Notes: generated from the letters alone by a model not told the origin. A stretch of DNA of 64,000 nt from Comamonadaceae bacterium (GCA_027488115.1 JAIYCG010000014.1:83083-147082); one strand, 5' to 3'; positions 7,652 to 17,707 are shown, numbered from the stretch's first letter. Made by a program: numbers and translations.

Positions 7652-8625
7652 TTAATCAGGCCCATCTCTTTAAAATCAGCGGCAGTTTCTTGCGCGACCT
7701 CTTGAATGAATTTGCGCGCAGCCTCGCGGCCCAAAAGCATCGGCGTCAAATGATCTTTTTGATATTCCGCTTTGTAAGCAGGCAACTCGAGCACTTTTCG
7801 AGCAGCATCTTCCCAAGCTTTGGCAATGTTGTCAGGCACACCCTTCGGACTAGCCAAGCCCCTGAATTTGCGAATCACAACGTCATACCCTTGCTCTTTG
7901 GCTGTGGGCAATTGTGGCAGGCCTGCCAAGCGCTTGTCTGAAAGCGTAGCGAGCAGGCGAACTTTGCCCGCCTCTAATTGACCTTGCAATTCTTGAATTT
8001 CGCCAATGCCAATGTCATAGGTGCCATTCAGCACGCCAATCATTTGATCGCCACCCCCTTCATGACTCACGATGGGCACTTTGACACCTGCAGCGCGCGC
8101 TAATTTTTCCATGCCAATGCGCTCTAAGGAGGCAGGGTTAGATGCGCCCCAACGAGATTTGCCAGGATTGGCTTTGGCGTGCGCCATCACATCTTGCAGG
8201 GTTTTGAAAGGAGAGTCTGCACGCGTGAAAATAACTTCTGGATCAATGAAAACAATCAACATAGGGTCTAAGCCGTCATAGCCAACAGATGGCTTTGAAA
8301 GCAAGGTCGTTTGAATGTAAGTAGGCGTTGTGCCATAAAACATCGAACCATCGGTTGGGCCTTTGGCGACATGCGCCACTGCTTTAGCGCCACTGCCACC
8401 TCGAATGTTTTCAACTGCCATGTTGGTCTTCATGATGGGGGAAATGTATTTGGCCATTTCACGCAAGAAAACGTCCGTGCCACCACCTGGACTCGAATGA
8501 GTGACCAAAGTCACACGGTTCACGGGATAGGCTGCCGAGTTGCCAGATTGCGCAAACGCGTGGGTGGTGGCAATGCATGCCAAACCAAGTGCCAATGTGG
8601 TTTTTAAAAAAACAGTGCGGTTCAT
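7648..8625 (-). CDS. TTT periplasmic substrate-binding receptor (TctC/Bug family)
   Basis: A 325-residue periplasmic binding protein. Its signal peptide (LALGLACIATTHAFAQ near residues 11-26) is followed by a Bug-type beginning, YPVNRVTLVTHSSPGGGTD, in which the SPGGGTD loop corresponds to the carboxylate-binding loop. It is the dedicated receptor of the TctAB pair encoded directly downstream with four-base overlaps. A 62-bp gap separates it from the second MmgE/PrpD gene. It is clearly a different paralogue from the orphan Bug receptor at 1.25-2.24 kb. Ligand identity cannot be inferred. Confidence 0.9.
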   Translation of the reverse strand: MNRTVFLKTTLALGLACIATTHAFAQSGNSAAYPVNRVTLVTHSSPGGGTDVFLREMAKYISPIMKTNMAVENIRGGSGAKAVAHVAKGPTDGSMFYGTTPTYIQTTLLSKPSVGYDGLDPMLIVFIDPEVIFTRADSPFKTLQDVMAHAKANPGKSRWGASNPASLERIGMEKLARAAGVKVPIVSHEGGGDQMIGVLNGTYDIGIGEIQELQGQLEAGKVRLLATLSDKRLAGLPQLPTAKEQGYDVVIRKFRGLASPKGVPDNIAKAWEDAARKVLELPAYKAEYQKDHLTPMLLGREAARKFIQEVAQETAADFKEMGLIK

Positions 8626-8687
8626 TGAGATCTACCTTGTTCGAAAAAGTCCCCTTGTCATTTGCAACGGGACGGGGCTAAAGACAC

Positions 8688-10064
8688 TTACTTTGTCAAA
8701 CTCTGAAGCAGTTCTTTCAAGTTGGGTTGCGTTGCCAAATTCATGCACAAACTCCAGGCTGCTTCCGTTTTCGCAGCGCCCAAAATAGGTGTGCTTTGAT
8801 CGACAAACTTGGCTTTGAGTTGCTCATTGCTCATGGGTTTTTCCAAACTGCCGATGGCGCGCTCAATGAAGATATGGTGTTTTTGGCCATCGGTGGTTTC
8901 AAGTGTCACATCGACCGAAGCTTCGTAAATGCTGCGGTCCACAATCAATTCAACCTTGTCGCGAACGCCAATGACCAAAGGTGAGCGCACCACGTCATCA
9001 GCGTACTCATGCTCACCAGCGCGGCCATAAACAAGGGCCACAGCACATGAATGGAACACGCTGAATTTGGCCAGCAAACCGTCGGTCGGTGTTTTCTTGC
9101 CGGTGAGTTCTTGCACCAAAGGGTGCGCTTTCAAAGTCACCTTGGCCACTTGCTCAGGCTTCAAATTGTGCTTCTCGCGCAATTGCACGCAAGCATCGAT
9201 GGCGGGGTGAATCACAATGCCACATGCAAAAGGCTTGTAGGTGTTGAGCTCAATTTCCCAAGTCTTGCCTAAGTTTTCTGTAACTTCTTTCCAATCGGTT
9301 TTATCTGAAAACACTTGCATCAAACCTCTTGGGGCTTCCAAGGCCCGGGCCGAAGCCGTGTAACCATGCTTGGCCATCAAGGCAGACATCAAGCCCACCT
9401 TGGCAGCACCACCGGGATGGAAAGGCTTGGTCATGGTGCCAAACTGTTCGCGCAAACCAACGGGCTGTGAAGCCGCAATGCCCAAAGCCATTTGCGTTTG
9501 CTTGGCATTCAAACCCAAGAGGCGAGAGCATGCTGCAGCACTGCCCAACATGCCCGTTGAGCCGGTAATGTGCCAACCGCGGTCATAGTGGTTGGGATAC
9601 ACAGCGTTGCCAACACGGCATGACACTTCCACGCCCAGGACCAAGGCGTCGATGAGTTGACGACCTGTGGCACCCAAATGCTCTCCCAATGCCAAGATGG
9701 CAGAAGCCACTGGACCAGCAGGATGAATGATGGTTTTTAAATGTGTGTCATCAAAATCAAAGGTGTGTGAGCTGATGCCATTGAGCAGGGCCGCATTGGC
9801 CATGTCGACGCGGTCGCTGCGGCCCAACACAGAAGCTTGCGCTGATGGGGCCAGCTCTTTGACGGCACCCAATGCAGCTTCAATGGTTTCATGGGTGCTG
9901 GGGCCCACGGCACAGCCGGCCCAATTGGCAAAGGTGCGGTGCGCTTGAGCTTCGACGGCATCTGACCAGCCTTTAGAGGGATGGTTGGCGACAAATTCAG
10001 CCAAAAGTTGGGTGATGGCAGGCGCATTGGCGTCGGCAACGACAGTGGTATTTCGTGCGGTCAT
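8688..10064 (-). CDS. MmgE/PrpD family protein, copy 2
   Basis: A 458-residue paralogue of the MmgE/PrpD protein encoded at 4.3-5.7 kb. Recognisable family regions are NGISSHTFDFDDTHLKTI near residue 95, KPFHPGGAAKVGLMSALMAK near the middle, and YKPFACGIVIHPAIDACVQL around residue 280. It is the first gene of the minus-strand catabolic cluster and is followed by the TTT genes. Having two different members in one cluster suggests two consecutive steps or two isomers (for example dehydration, epimerisation or decarboxylation of a carboxylic acid). The start ATG is at 10062-10064. The product assignment is at family level only. Confidence 0.87.
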   Translation of the reverse strand: MTARNTTVVADANAPAITQLLAEFVANHPSKGWSDAVEAQAHRTFANWAGCAVGPSTHETIEAALGAVKELAPSAQASVLGRSDRVDMANAALLNGISSHTFDFDDTHLKTIIHPAGPVASAILALGEHLGATGRQLIDALVLGVEVSCRVGNAVYPNHYDRGWHITGSTGMLGSAAACSRLLGLNAKQTQMALGIAASQPVGLREQFGTMTKPFHPGGAAKVGLMSALMAKHGYTASARALEAPRGLMQVFSDKTDWKEVTENLGKTWEIELNTYKPFACGIVIHPAIDACVQLREKHNLKPEQVAKVTLKAHPLVQELTGKKTPTDGLLAKFSVFHSCAVALVYGRAGEHEYADDVVRSPLVIGVRDKVELIVDRSIYEASVDVTLETTDGQKHHIFIERAIGSLEKPMSNEQLKAKFVDQSTPILGAAKTEAAWSLCMNLATQPNLKELLQSLTK

Positions 10065-10365
10065 AAGAAATCAGGGCTTGAAGCCACTTATTTAGTCAAA
10101 AGAAGGGCAGATCATAGGGGAATCGCGGGATTTTCTAGCGTTCGCTCACAAGCCGCCCCCCCAAAAACCGAACAAACCACTGAGAATGGCTTGAGATTTC
10201 CTCACAATCAAGGCTGGTCTTGCTTGGCAAGCCTCAGACGCCATTGATAACCAGGCCCATTGACCCATGTCAGCCACGGGAAAAGCCACTCGGTTTAGAC
10301 TCGGGGTTTCTTAGTTCGATGGCATCCAAGCAGGGTCTTTGCGCCCTGAGTTCTTCGCCTTATTT
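10065..10365. other. Intergenic region between the divergent catabolic cluster and desaturase gene
   Basis: About 300 bases with no coding sequence I can support. It must hold the promoter of the minus-strand cluster (MmgE/PrpD, TTT and following genes) and the promoter of the desaturase gene. I found no copy of the GTTC-N9-GAAC palindrome here, no RNA gene and no clear hairpin. An upstream in-frame codon at 10339 could extend the desaturase by nine residues. Confidence 0.6.
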
Positions 10366-11475
10366 ATGACTACCAACGCCACACCTGACAATTTGCAACC
10401 GATTCCTCCAGAGCAGGACATGCCTCATCGCAAAATCATTCGCGAGTGGTTAAAGCCTTTGTCTGACCGTTCGACCTTGCGCGCGTTTGTTCTCTTGGTG
10501 CTTGACACCGCTTTGTTCATGGGTCTGGTGGCGGGTACGGTGATGGTCGAATCTGTGTGGCTCAAACTGTTGTGCGGCATGGCGGCTGGCTTCGTCATTG
10601 GCCGTTTGTTCATCATTGGCCATGACGCCTGCCACCAAAGCCTCACGCCACACCGTGAACTGAACAAATGGATTGGTCGTTACGCCTTCCTGTACTCGCT
10701 CACACCTTTTAGCCTGTGGGATACGGGCCACAATGTGGTGCACCATGGCTACACCAATTTGAAAGGTGTTGACTTTGTCTGGACGCCGCTCACGGCTGAG
10801 GAATTTGCGGCTCTCGGCCCTTTTGGCCGCTTGATGCAATACCTTTACCGCAGTGGTTGGGCGCCAGGTTTGTATTACTTGGTTGAGATTTGGTGGAAGC
10901 GCGAGTTTTTCCCTAACAAAACACACATGCCAACTCGACGCCCCATCTTTGTCAAAGACAGCATGTTGGTCACCGTGTTTGGACTCGTTTGGATTGGCTT
11001 CATGGTCTATGCTGCAGTCGCTACAGGTCAATCTGTCTGGTTGACATTGCTCATGGGCGTGCTGGTACCTTTTTTGTTCTGGAACACCATGATTGGCTTT
11101 GTAGTGTATGTTCACCACACCCATGTTCGGGTGTCTTGGCACAACGACAAATCAGCTTGGACCAAAGCCCAGCCCTTTGTGTCAACCACCGTGCACCTCA
11201 CTTTTCCCATGAAAATTGGCAACATGGTGCATCACATCATGGAACACACTGCCCACCATGTCGACATGAGTATTCCCTTGTACCGATTGAAACAAGCTCA
11301 AGCCAAGTTGGAAGAAATGCTGCCTGGCCGCATCATCGTTCAGCCCTTTTCTTGGGGCTGGTATTTCAAAACCGCCAAGGCTTGCAAGCTGTATGACTTC
11401 ACCCGCGAATGTTGGACCGATTTCCAAGGTCGCATGACCAGCCCCGTGCGCGGCAACTTACCTGCAAAGTCTTAA
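10366..11475 (+). CDS. Membrane fatty-acid desaturase
   Basis: A 369-residue membrane di-iron desaturase, likely introducing a double bond into acyl lipids. The three histidine boxes of the family are present: HDACH near residue 86, HNVVHH near residue 122, and HHIMEHTAHH near residue 290. Hydrophobic segments flank them. The layout is closest to omega-6/delta-12-type FA_desaturase proteins (PF00487). The start ATG 10366 (MTTNATP) is preferred over an in-frame upstream codon at 10339. The gene stands alone, and a strong terminator follows. The regioselectivity is not known; hydroxylases or ketolases of the same superfamily are less likely alternatives. Confidence 0.85.
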   Translation: MTTNATPDNLQPIPPEQDMPHRKIIREWLKPLSDRSTLRAFVLLVLDTALFMGLVAGTVMVESVWLKLLCGMAAGFVIGRLFIIGHDACHQSLTPHRELNKWIGRYAFLYSLTPFSLWDTGHNVVHHGYTNLKGVDFVWTPLTAEEFAALGPFGRLMQYLYRSGWAPGLYYLVEIWWKREFFPNKTHMPTRRPIFVKDSMLVTVFGLVWIGFMVYAAVATGQSVWLTLLMGVLVPFLFWNTMIGFVVYVHHTHVRVSWHNDKSAWTKAQPFVSTTVHLTFPMKIGNMVHHIMEHTAHHVDMSIPLYRLKQAQAKLEEMLPGRIIVQPFSWGWYFKTAKACKLYDFTRECWTDFQGRMTSPVRGNLPAKS

Positions 11476-11513
11476 AGCCATTTGACTTGACCTGATGGTC
11501 AATGCCGATCCAG

Positions 11514-11540
11514 AAAAGCGCTTCTCACGAAGCGCTTTTT
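11514..11540. terminator. Intrinsic terminator between desaturase and pgk genes
   Basis: The stem AGCGCTTC-TCAC-GAAGCGCT is followed by a run of T on the plus strand and by a shorter T-run on the minus strand. It ends at the pgk stop codon, so it can serve both convergent genes. Confidence 0.88.
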
Positions 11541-12731
11541 TCATTGTGCTCGGCGCGACAAAATTTCAAAAGCTGGCAAGGTTTTGCCTTCTAAGATTTC
11601 TAAAAAAGCACCCCCACCCGTGGAAATATAACCCACTTGATTTTCAATGCCGTACTTGGCGATAGCGGCCAAGGTGTCACCACCGCCGGCAATGCTGAAG
11701 GCTTTGGATTCGGCAATCGCGTGAGCAATCACACGCGTGCCATTTTCAAATGCAGCAAACTCAAACACGCCCACAGGACCATTCCACACGATGGTCCCGG
11801 CCGCTTTGAGTTGCGCCGCCAATTGAGCTGCAGTCTCTGGACCAATGTCCAAAATCAAATCGTCATCCGCCACTTCGGTCGCTTTTTTCACGGTGGCCAC
11901 TGCGTCTGCTGAAAAAGTTTTGGCAGTGACCACATCGGTGGGAATGGGCACTTCGGCACCGCGTGCTTTCATGATACCGATGACGGCACGGGCCTCGTCG
12001 ACCAAATCGACTTCGGCCAAGCTTTTGCCGATTTTCAAACCAGCTGCCAACATGAAAGTATTGGCAATTCCGCCACCCACAATCAATTGATCTACTTTGT
12101 CAGCCAAGCTCTTCAAAATGGTGAGCTTGGTAGACACTTTGCTGCCGGCCACAATGGCCGCCAAAGGTCGAGCCGGGTGCGCCAGTGCTTTGGTAATGGC
12201 ATCCATTTCTGCTGCCAACAACGGACCGGCACAAGCCACTTTGGCATATTCGGCAATGCCATAGGTCGTGCCCTCCGCACGGTGTGCCGTACCGAAAGCA
12301 TCGTTCACGTAGATATCGCAGAGTGCAGCCATTTTTTGAGCTAGCTCTGGGTTGTTCTTTTTTTCTCCCTTGTTGACGCGACAATTTTCAAGCAACACGA
12401 CTTGACCTGCGGACACATCGACGCCGTCAACCCAATTGGCTTTCAATGCAACATCTCGACCTAACAATTCGGCCAGTCGCTTGGCCACTGGCGCCAACGA
12501 GTCTTCGGCCTTCAATTCACCTTCTGTCGGGCGTCCCAAATGACTTGTCACCATGACAGCAGCGCCGCCATCTAGCGCCATTTGAATGCAGGGCACAGAG
12601 GCCCGAATGCGTGTATCTTCGGTGATATCGCCTTCATCGTTTTGCGGCACATTCAAATCTGCGCGAATGAAAACACGCTGACCTTTGACTTTGCCTTGCT
12701 GGCACAAATCTGAAAAACGAATGACGTTCAT
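11541..12731 (-). CDS. pgk: Phosphoglycerate kinase
   Basis: A 396-residue cytoplasmic glycolytic enzyme that transfers phosphate between 1,3-bisphosphoglycerate and ADP. The N-terminal signature [12 protein letters not shown] is at about residues 19-30. The substrate-binding HLGRPTEG follows near residue 64, and the C-terminal nucleotide-domain motif [12 protein letters not shown] is near residue 350. Length is normal for bacterial Pgk. The start ATG at 12731 fits the family N-terminus (MNVIRFSDL). It stands as a separate gene 110 bp downstream of azlD, without gap or pyk next to it; a transketolase gene lies far away at the right edge. Very secure call. Confidence 0.98.
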   Translation of the reverse strand: MNVIRFSDLCQQGKVKGQRVFIRADLNVPQNDEGDITEDTRIRASVPCIQMALDGGAAVMVTSHLGRPTEGELKAEDSLAPVAKRLAELLGRDVALKANWVDGVDVSAGQVVLLENCRVNKGEKKNNPELAQKMAALCDIYVNDAFGTAHRAEGTTYGIAEYAKVACAGPLLAAEMDAITKALAHPARPLAAIVAGSKVSTKLTILKSLADKVDQLIVGGGIANTFMLAAGLKIGKSLAEVDLVDEARAVIGIMKARGAEVPIPTDVVTAKTFSADAVATVKKATEVADDDLILDIGPETAAQLAAQLKAAGTIVWNGPVGVFEFAAFENGTRVIAHAIAESKAFSIAGGGDTLAAIAKYGIENQVGYISTGGGAFLEILEGKTLPAFEILSRRAQ

Positions 12732-12841
12732 GAAAGCTTTCTTGAATGACGAAAAAGATCCAAATCCTCATCGAGGCTGCTTGGAAATTAAAAGAATTTT
12801 AGACCCGCAAACTTGCGCAAACTTACCTGCGCAAGAGACAC

Positions 12842-13186
12842 TTACCAACCCAACAGCAGATGCAATGGCAAATAGGCCAACATGCCCGCCACAATGGTCA
12901 GCAGCACATCGCGGCGCCAAAAGTAAACGACTGCACCCACAGCGGCGCCCATCCACCTGGCATCCATCCAGGTCTGCAAAAACTGTCCTTGGTGCATCAA
13001 GACTTCGGGCAAGACCACAGCGGCCATGGCCGCAATTGGTGCGTATTGCAAGCCGCGCTGAGCCCAATCGGGCAAGGCCCATTCTTCGCTAGAAAAGAAA
13101 AAGAAACTGCGGGTGAGAACGGTGATGCCCGTCAAGCCCGCAATCACGGCCAAGGTCCAAAAATCGGTGCCTTCGAAAAAGCTCAT
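12842..13186 (-). CDS. azlD: AzlD-family small subunit of a branched-chain amino acid exporter
   Basis: A 114-residue hydrophobic protein with three to four membrane segments. It fits the AzlD family, the partner of AzlC in export of branched-chain amino acids or analogues. The LTRSFFFFSS region near residues 24-33 and the WMGAAVGAVVYFWRRD segment are typical of the family. It overlaps the stop of azlC by four bases, which is the standard azlCD arrangement. Substrate specificity is not readable. Confidence 0.9.
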   Translation of the reverse strand: MSFFEGTDFWTLAVIAGLTGITVLTRSFFFFSSEEWALPDWAQRGLQYAPIAAMAAVVLPEVLMHQGQFLQTWMDARWMGAAVGAVVYFWRRDVLLTIVAGMLAYLPLHLLLGW

Positions 13187-13917
13187 GCCGTTTGTCTCTC
13201 ACGCATTTTTTGAAAACGCTCTAGGCTCATGCTTAAGACAACGGCCACACCAATGGCAATGACGATGTTGAGTTTCAAGGGCAAGTGGTAGGCTGCAATG
13301 GCGGTGACAGCGGCCACACCTGCTGCAAAAATTCGCATGCGCGTGCTGGCCAGGGAGCACAAGATGCCCACCAAACACAAAGTGCCAGCAAAACCCAGGC
13401 CCCAAGAAGTAGGAATGGCTTTGGCCAAAAATATACCAAAGAAACTGGCCACGATCCAACTTCCCCAGACAACCAAGGTGTTACCTGCAAGAGACGCAGC
13501 TTGCGTCAATTGATCTTCAGGGGCCTCACTTGGATTTGGAAATCGCCGTGTGAACATCACATAGCTGAGGTCGGCCGTGAGATAGCCGTGCAGCATTCTT
13601 TCAAGACGCGGCAAATGCATGAGGTATTGGCGTAGATGCAAACTGAAGACCATGAAGCGCAAGTTCACACAAAAGCCTGTGGCCAAGATGATCCAAGCTG
13701 GCGCACCTGCAGCGATCAAAGGCAATGCAGCTAACTGAGAACTGCCGGCATACACAAACAGCGTCATGGCAATGGACTCCACCACACTCAAGCCCGAATT
13801 CACCATGGCCACGCCCGTCATCAAGCCCCATGCGGCCACGCCTGGCGCTTGCGGTGCCAAATCACGCACGGCCTCCATGAAGGCGGGGTGACGGTAATTT
13901 TCAGCTTTGAAAAACAT
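13183..13917 (-). CDS. azlC: AzlC-family branched-chain amino acid exporter large subunit
   Basis: A 244-residue membrane protein with several hydrophobic helices. It is the large subunit of the AzlCD/YgaZH type of amino acid exporter. The family-typical stretch [18 protein letters not shown] lies near residues 24-41, with [14 protein letters not shown] following. The preferred start ([14 protein letters not shown] 13915-13917) lies inside the end of fmt, a 17-base overlap, and has AGGTGG upstream. A later ATG at 13878 has no evident ribosome site. The order def-fmt-azlC-azlD on one strand suggests joint transcription, although the functions are unrelated. Confidence 0.9.
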   Translation of the reverse strand: MFFKAENYRHPAFMEAVRDLAPQAPGVAAWGLMTGVAMVNSGLSVVESIAMTLFVYAGSSQLAALPLIAAGAPAWIILATGFCVNLRFMVFSLHLRQYLMHLPRLERMLHGYLTADLSYVMFTRRFPNPSEAPEDQLTQAASLAGNTLVVWGSWIVASFFGIFLAKAIPTSWGLGFAGTLCLVGILCSLASTRMRIFAAGVAAVTAIAAYHLPLKLNIVIAIGVAVVLSMSLERFQKMRERQTA

Positions 13918-14863
13918 CGCCCACCTGAGCCTTGAAGCCGCGCACAAAATCTGCTGCTGATTGGCGTTTGCCGCCCGCTCTTTGCAGTTGCGTCAGACAT
14001 AAAACGTCTTCACCGCAAGCGACTCGCAGGCCATCTTCGCGCAGGCTCAGCAAAGTGCCCGGTGTGGTGGTCCGAAAAGCTTCAAGCGCTAAGGGCTCAA
14101 CATGTGCCTGCCAAACCTTGACCACTTCGTCGCCCCATTGCAGAGTCATGCCAGGAAACGGGTCAAACGCCCGCACGCGTTGCGCCAACACTTGCGCCGC
14201 TTGTTGCCAATCGATGGCCGCTTCTGCTTTTTCAATTTTGTGGGCGTAAGTCACACCTTCAAGAGCTTGCTTAACCGGTTTGAATTGGCCCACTTGCGAG
14301 AGCGCTTTCACGATCATGCGCGCGCCAATTTCTGCCAACTTGTCGTGCAAGCTGGCTGTGGTCTCTTGTGCGGTGATAGGGCATGTTTCTTCTAGCAACA
14401 TGTCACCCGTATCGAGTCCTGCATCCATCTGCATGATGGTCACACCCGTTTCAGCATCACCCGCTTCTATGGCGCGGTGAATGGGTGCAGCGCCACGCCA
14501 CCTGGGCAACAATGAAGCATGAATGTTCAAGCAACCATATCGGGGCGCATCAAGCACCCACTGCGGCAAGATCAAGCCATAGGCCGCCACCACCATGACG
14601 TCGGCTTGCGCATTTGAAATAAAGTCTTTGGCTGCTTGGGCTTCTTCTGGGTATTTGCCATCCAATTTCAGGCTGTGTGGCTGCACAACCGCCAACCCTT
14701 TTGACAAAGCAAATTGCTTCACGGCAGAGGCCTGAAGTTTCATCCCTCTGCCTGCCTGCCGGTCGGGCTGTGTCAACACTCCCACGATGTCATGGCCAGC
14801 CTCATGCAGTGCGGCCAATGCGCTGCGGGCAAATTCGGGCGTGCCCGCAAATATCACGCGCAT
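13901..14863 (-). CDS. fmt: Methionyl-tRNA formyltransferase
   Basis: A 320-residue enzyme that formylates initiator Met-tRNA using 10-formyltetrahydrofolate. The N-terminus [16 protein letters not shown] is the family start. The catalytic signature [16 protein letters not shown] lies near residues 112-127, and the C-terminal domain includes the [10 protein letters not shown] region. The gene lies 21 bases downstream of def, its functional partner, as in most bacteria. Its 3' end overlaps azlC. Very secure call. Confidence 0.98.
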   Translation of the reverse strand: MRVIFAGTPEFARSALAALHEAGHDIVGVLTQPDRQAGRGMKLQASAVKQFALSKGLAVVQPHSLKLDGKYPEEAQAAKDFISNAQADVMVVAAYGLILPQWVLDAPRYGCLNIHASLLPRWRGAAPIHRAIEAGDAETGVTIMQMDAGLDTGDMLLEETCPITAQETTASLHDKLAEIGARMIVKALSQVGQFKPVKQALEGVTYAHKIEKAEAAIDWQQAAQVLAQRVRAFDPFPGMTLQWGDEVVKVWQAHVEPLALEAFRTTTPGTLLSLREDGLRVACGEDVLCLTQLQRAGGKRQSAADFVRGFKAQVGDVFQS

Positions 14864-14884
14864 ACAAATTCTTTCAATGAAGGT

Positions 14885-15391
14885 TTAAGCGGCTTCTTTT
14901 TGGGCTTTGAGCATTTTGGTCTTAATGCGGTTGCGCTTTAAAGGCGACAAATATTCCACAAAAACCTTGCCCATCAAATGATCCAGTTCGTGCTGTACGC
15001 AAACTGCCATGAGGCCCTTCGCTTCAAGCTCACGTACTTGTCCATGTTCATCGGCGGCTTGCACCCTTACGGCAACGGCGCGCTCAACCCCATCGTAAAT
15101 GCCTGGTACCGACAAGCAACCTTCTTCACCTTTCACCCGCTCTTCGCTGTACCAAGTGATTTCTGGGTTGATTAAGACGATGGCTTGGTTGCGCTCTTCA
15201 GATGTGTCCATCACCACCAAACGCTGATGCACATTCACTTGGGTAGCAGCCAAGCCCACACCTTCTGCCTTGTACATGGTTTCCAACATGTCGGCGACAA
15301 GCTGACGCAACTTGTCATCAAACTCGGTCACGGGGACGGCGACCTTGTGAAGGCGGGGATCGGGATAGCAAAGAATGTTTAAAAGTGACAT
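14885..15391 (-). CDS. def: Peptide deformylase
   Basis: A 168-residue metallo-enzyme that removes the formyl group from nascent proteins. All three family motifs are present: GVGLAATQ at residues 44-51, EGCLSVPG at 90-97 with metal ligand Cys92, and QHELDH at 133-138 with His134, Glu135 and His138. Length is normal. It starts at the ATG of [14 protein letters not shown]. It leads the def-fmt-azlCD run and is divergent from dprA. Confidence 0.98.
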   Translation of the reverse strand: MSLLNILCYPDPRLHKVAVPVTEFDDKLRQLVADMLETMYKAEGVGLAATQVNVHQRLVVMDTSEERNQAIVLINPEITWYSEERVKGEEGCLSVPGIYDGVERAVAVRVQAADEHGQVRELEAKGLMAVCVQHELDHLMGKVFVEYLSPLKRNRIKTKMLKAQKEAA

Positions 15392-15506
15392 GGTGTTTTA
15401 TTCAGCAATACCTCTATTTTCTCTAATTTGAAGAAGCCTTGCCCAAGTCTCGAATCGTACCCAAAATCGGCCTCCCCACAGCTGCTGGGCATTGTTTAGG
15501 AAAAAA

Positions 15507-16733
15507 ATGATTTCGTCTCCAGAAAACCTCCAAGCTTGGCTGCGTTTGAGTCTCACGCCAGGTGTGGGCAACATCACTGCCCGCGCATTGCTTCAAGAGT
15601 TCGGACAGCCCGAGGCCATCTTTGAGAGAAGCGCCGCCGAACTGCAAGCACTTGTCAGCAAAGCCATCAGCCAGCAACTTCGTGTCATTCCTGTCGGTTT
15701 AGAAAAAGCTTTTGAGACCACTTGGCAGTGGTTGCACAACCAGGTTCAAATAGGAACTTCTCAAATTGCGAACGCCCGCGTCCTCACCTTGGCAGACGCC
15801 GAATATCCCAGCAGCCTCTTTCTCACTCCCGACCCCCCTTTGCTGCTGTATGTTCTAGGGCAAACACAGCACTTGCATTTGCTCAGCCCCCCCCCTGACA
15901 AAGCGCCACGCGCACTGGCGGTGGTCGGTAGCCGCAATCCCACGCCACAAGGCCGATTGAACGCACACGACTTTGCTGTTCACCTCTCACAAGCTGGCCT
16001 CACGGTGGTTTCTGGCTTGGCTCTGGGAATTGACACCGCAGCGCATCAAGGCGCGTTGAAAGGTGGCAATGCCCACCATCCCTTGCACACGGTGGCGGTT
16101 GTGGGCACAGGTTTAGACCGCGTGTATCCGCATCAAAATCATGCGCTGGCCTTGGCCATTGCGGCAAACGGTTTGTTAATCAGCGAATATCCGCTCAACA
16201 CGCCACCCATTACGTCAAATTTTCCAAAACGCAATCGCCTCATCGCCGGCCTGTCTCAGGGCTGCTTGGTGGTAGAAGCTGCCACACGATCCGGTTCATT
16301 GATTACTGCTAAACAAGCCTTGGACTTGGGCAAAGAGGTGTTCGCCATACCGGGCTCCATTCACACCACGGTGTCCAAGGGTTGCCATGACCTCATCAAA
16401 CAAGGTGCCAAATTGGTCGACTGCGCTCAAGATATTTTGGAAGAGTTGAAAGACTTGCCCCACAGAGAGTGGCATGACGCACCAAGATTGCCCTCACAGC
16501 TCAATGACACAGCTTCAACCGCAGAGGCCTTGCTTCAAGTGTCACAAGACCACAAGCTAACTTTGAAACTGCAAGAACATTTGGGCCAAGACCCTGTGGG
16601 CTTGGATGAGCTGCAAATGCGAAGCGGCTTGAGTGCATCGCAATTACAAGCTGAATTGTTTCAAATGGAATTGAACGGTGCCTTGGGCCGCCTACCTGGT
16701 GGCCTTTACCAAAAACTCAACCCACATCGATGA
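15507..16733 (+). CDS. dprA: DNA processing protein DprA
   Basis: A 408-residue protein that loads RecA onto incoming single-stranded DNA during natural transformation. The Rossmann-like core shows VVGSRNPTPQG near residue 136 and GLALGIDTAAHQGAL near residue 172, followed by EYPLNTPP and FPKRNRLIAGLS. The C-terminal part (about residues 340-408) fits the winged-helix DprA domain. The ATG at 15507 has TAGGA seven bases upstream; a longer frame begins at 15492. It suggests that the organism has, or descends from, a transformable lineage. It is convergent with secF. Confidence 0.95.
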   Translation: MISSPENLQAWLRLSLTPGVGNITARALLQEFGQPEAIFERSAAELQALVSKAISQQLRVIPVGLEKAFETTWQWLHNQVQIGTSQIANARVLTLADAEYPSSLFLTPDPPLLLYVLGQTQHLHLLSPPPDKAPRALAVVGSRNPTPQGRLNAHDFAVHLSQAGLTVVSGLALGIDTAAHQGALKGGNAHHPLHTVAVVGTGLDRVYPHQNHALALAIAANGLLISEYPLNTPPITSNFPKRNRLIAGLSQGCLVVEAATRSGSLITAKQALDLGKEVFAIPGSIHTTVSKGCHDLIKQGAKLVDCAQDILEELKDLPHREWHDAPRLPSQLNDTASTAEALLQVSQDHKLTLKLQEHLGQDPVGLDELQMRSGLSASQLQAELFQMELNGALGRLPGGLYQKLNPHR

Positions 16734-16739
16734 AGTTCT

Positions 16740-17693
16740 CTAAACCACTGCGCCCGAGTTAGGGTCATCAGGGTCTTCGTCTTTTTTCGGTGCAGCTTTG
16801 ATCAAGTCTTCACGCCGAATGCCCAACCACATGGCAATGGCAGCCGCCACAAACACAGAAGAGTAAATGCCGAACAAAATACCAATGGTGAGGGCCATGG
16901 CGAAGTAGTGTAGTGTTTCACCACCAAACAGCAACATGGAGAGCACCATGATTTGCGTGGAGCCGTGCGTGATGATGGTTCGGCTGATGGTGGACGTGAT
17001 GGCGTTGTCAATGATCTCAATCGTGCTCATCTTGCGATAACGTCGGAAGTTCTCGCGAATTCGGTCAAAAATCACCACCGATTCGTTCACCGAATAGCCA
17101 AGGACGGCCAACACCGCGGCCAAAACAGCCAAAGAGAACTCCCACTGAAAGTAGGCAAAGAAGCCCAAGATAATGATGACGTCGTGCAAGTTGGCAATGA
17201 TGGCCGCCACCGAGAATTTCCACTCAAAGCGAACGGCCAAATACAGCATGATGCCGATCACCACGAAAGCCAAGGCCTTCAAGCCATCGGCGGCCAACTC
17301 TTCGCCCACTTGAGGGCCCACAAACTCTGTGCGACGCAAGGTGGCTTCTGGGTTTTGAGCTTTCAATGCGGTCATCAAGGCTTCACTTTGCTGCGCAGAA
17401 CTTACGCCCTTTTGAGCAGGCAAGCGAATCATGACATCACGCGCTGAGCCAAAGTTTTGCACTTGCACATCGTTGTAGCCTAAGCCCGAAACAACCCCCC
17501 GTACCTGAGTGAGGTTGGCTGCTTGGCTGTAGCTCACTTCCATCACGGTACCGCCAGTGAACTCCACCGACAAATGCAAACCACGGCTGAACAGAAAGAA
17601 CACCGCCAACAAAAAGGTCACCAATGAGATCACGTTGAAGATCAACGCATTCTTCATGAATGGGATGTCTTTGCGGATTTTGAAAAATTCCAT
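16740..17693 (-). CDS. secF: Protein translocase subunit SecF
   Basis: A 317-residue inner-membrane protein with six membrane segments. It assists SecYEG-dependent export using the proton gradient, together with SecD. The first periplasmic loop begins after SRGLHLSVEFTGGTVMEV (the SecF FTGG signature). The C-terminal membrane block contains VLGYSVNESVVIFDRIREN, the conserved SecF region. It is 14 bases downstream of secD and is the last gene of the yajC-secD-secF group. It is convergent with dprA with six bases between the stops and no terminator visible. Confidence 0.97.
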   Translation of the reverse strand: MEFFKIRKDIPFMKNALIFNVISLVTFLLAVFFLFSRGLHLSVEFTGGTVMEVSYSQAANLTQVRGVVSGLGYNDVQVQNFGSARDVMIRLPAQKGVSSAQQSEALMTALKAQNPEATLRRTEFVGPQVGEELAADGLKALAFVVIGIMLYLAVRFEWKFSVAAIIANLHDVIIILGFFAYFQWEFSLAVLAAVLAVLGYSVNESVVIFDRIRENFRRYRKMSTIEIIDNAITSTISRTIITHGSTQIMVLSMLLFGGETLHYFAMALTIGILFGIYSSVFVAAAIAMWLGIRREDLIKAAPKKDEDPDDPNSGAVV

Positions 17694-17707
17694 GATGCAG
17701 CTCCGCT

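Noticed and set aside
4276..10064. Methylcitrate cycle (prp) operon
   Set aside because: Only MmgE/PrpD-family genes are present; methylcitrate synthase and methylisocitrate lyase genes are missing and a TTT transporter lies between the two copies.
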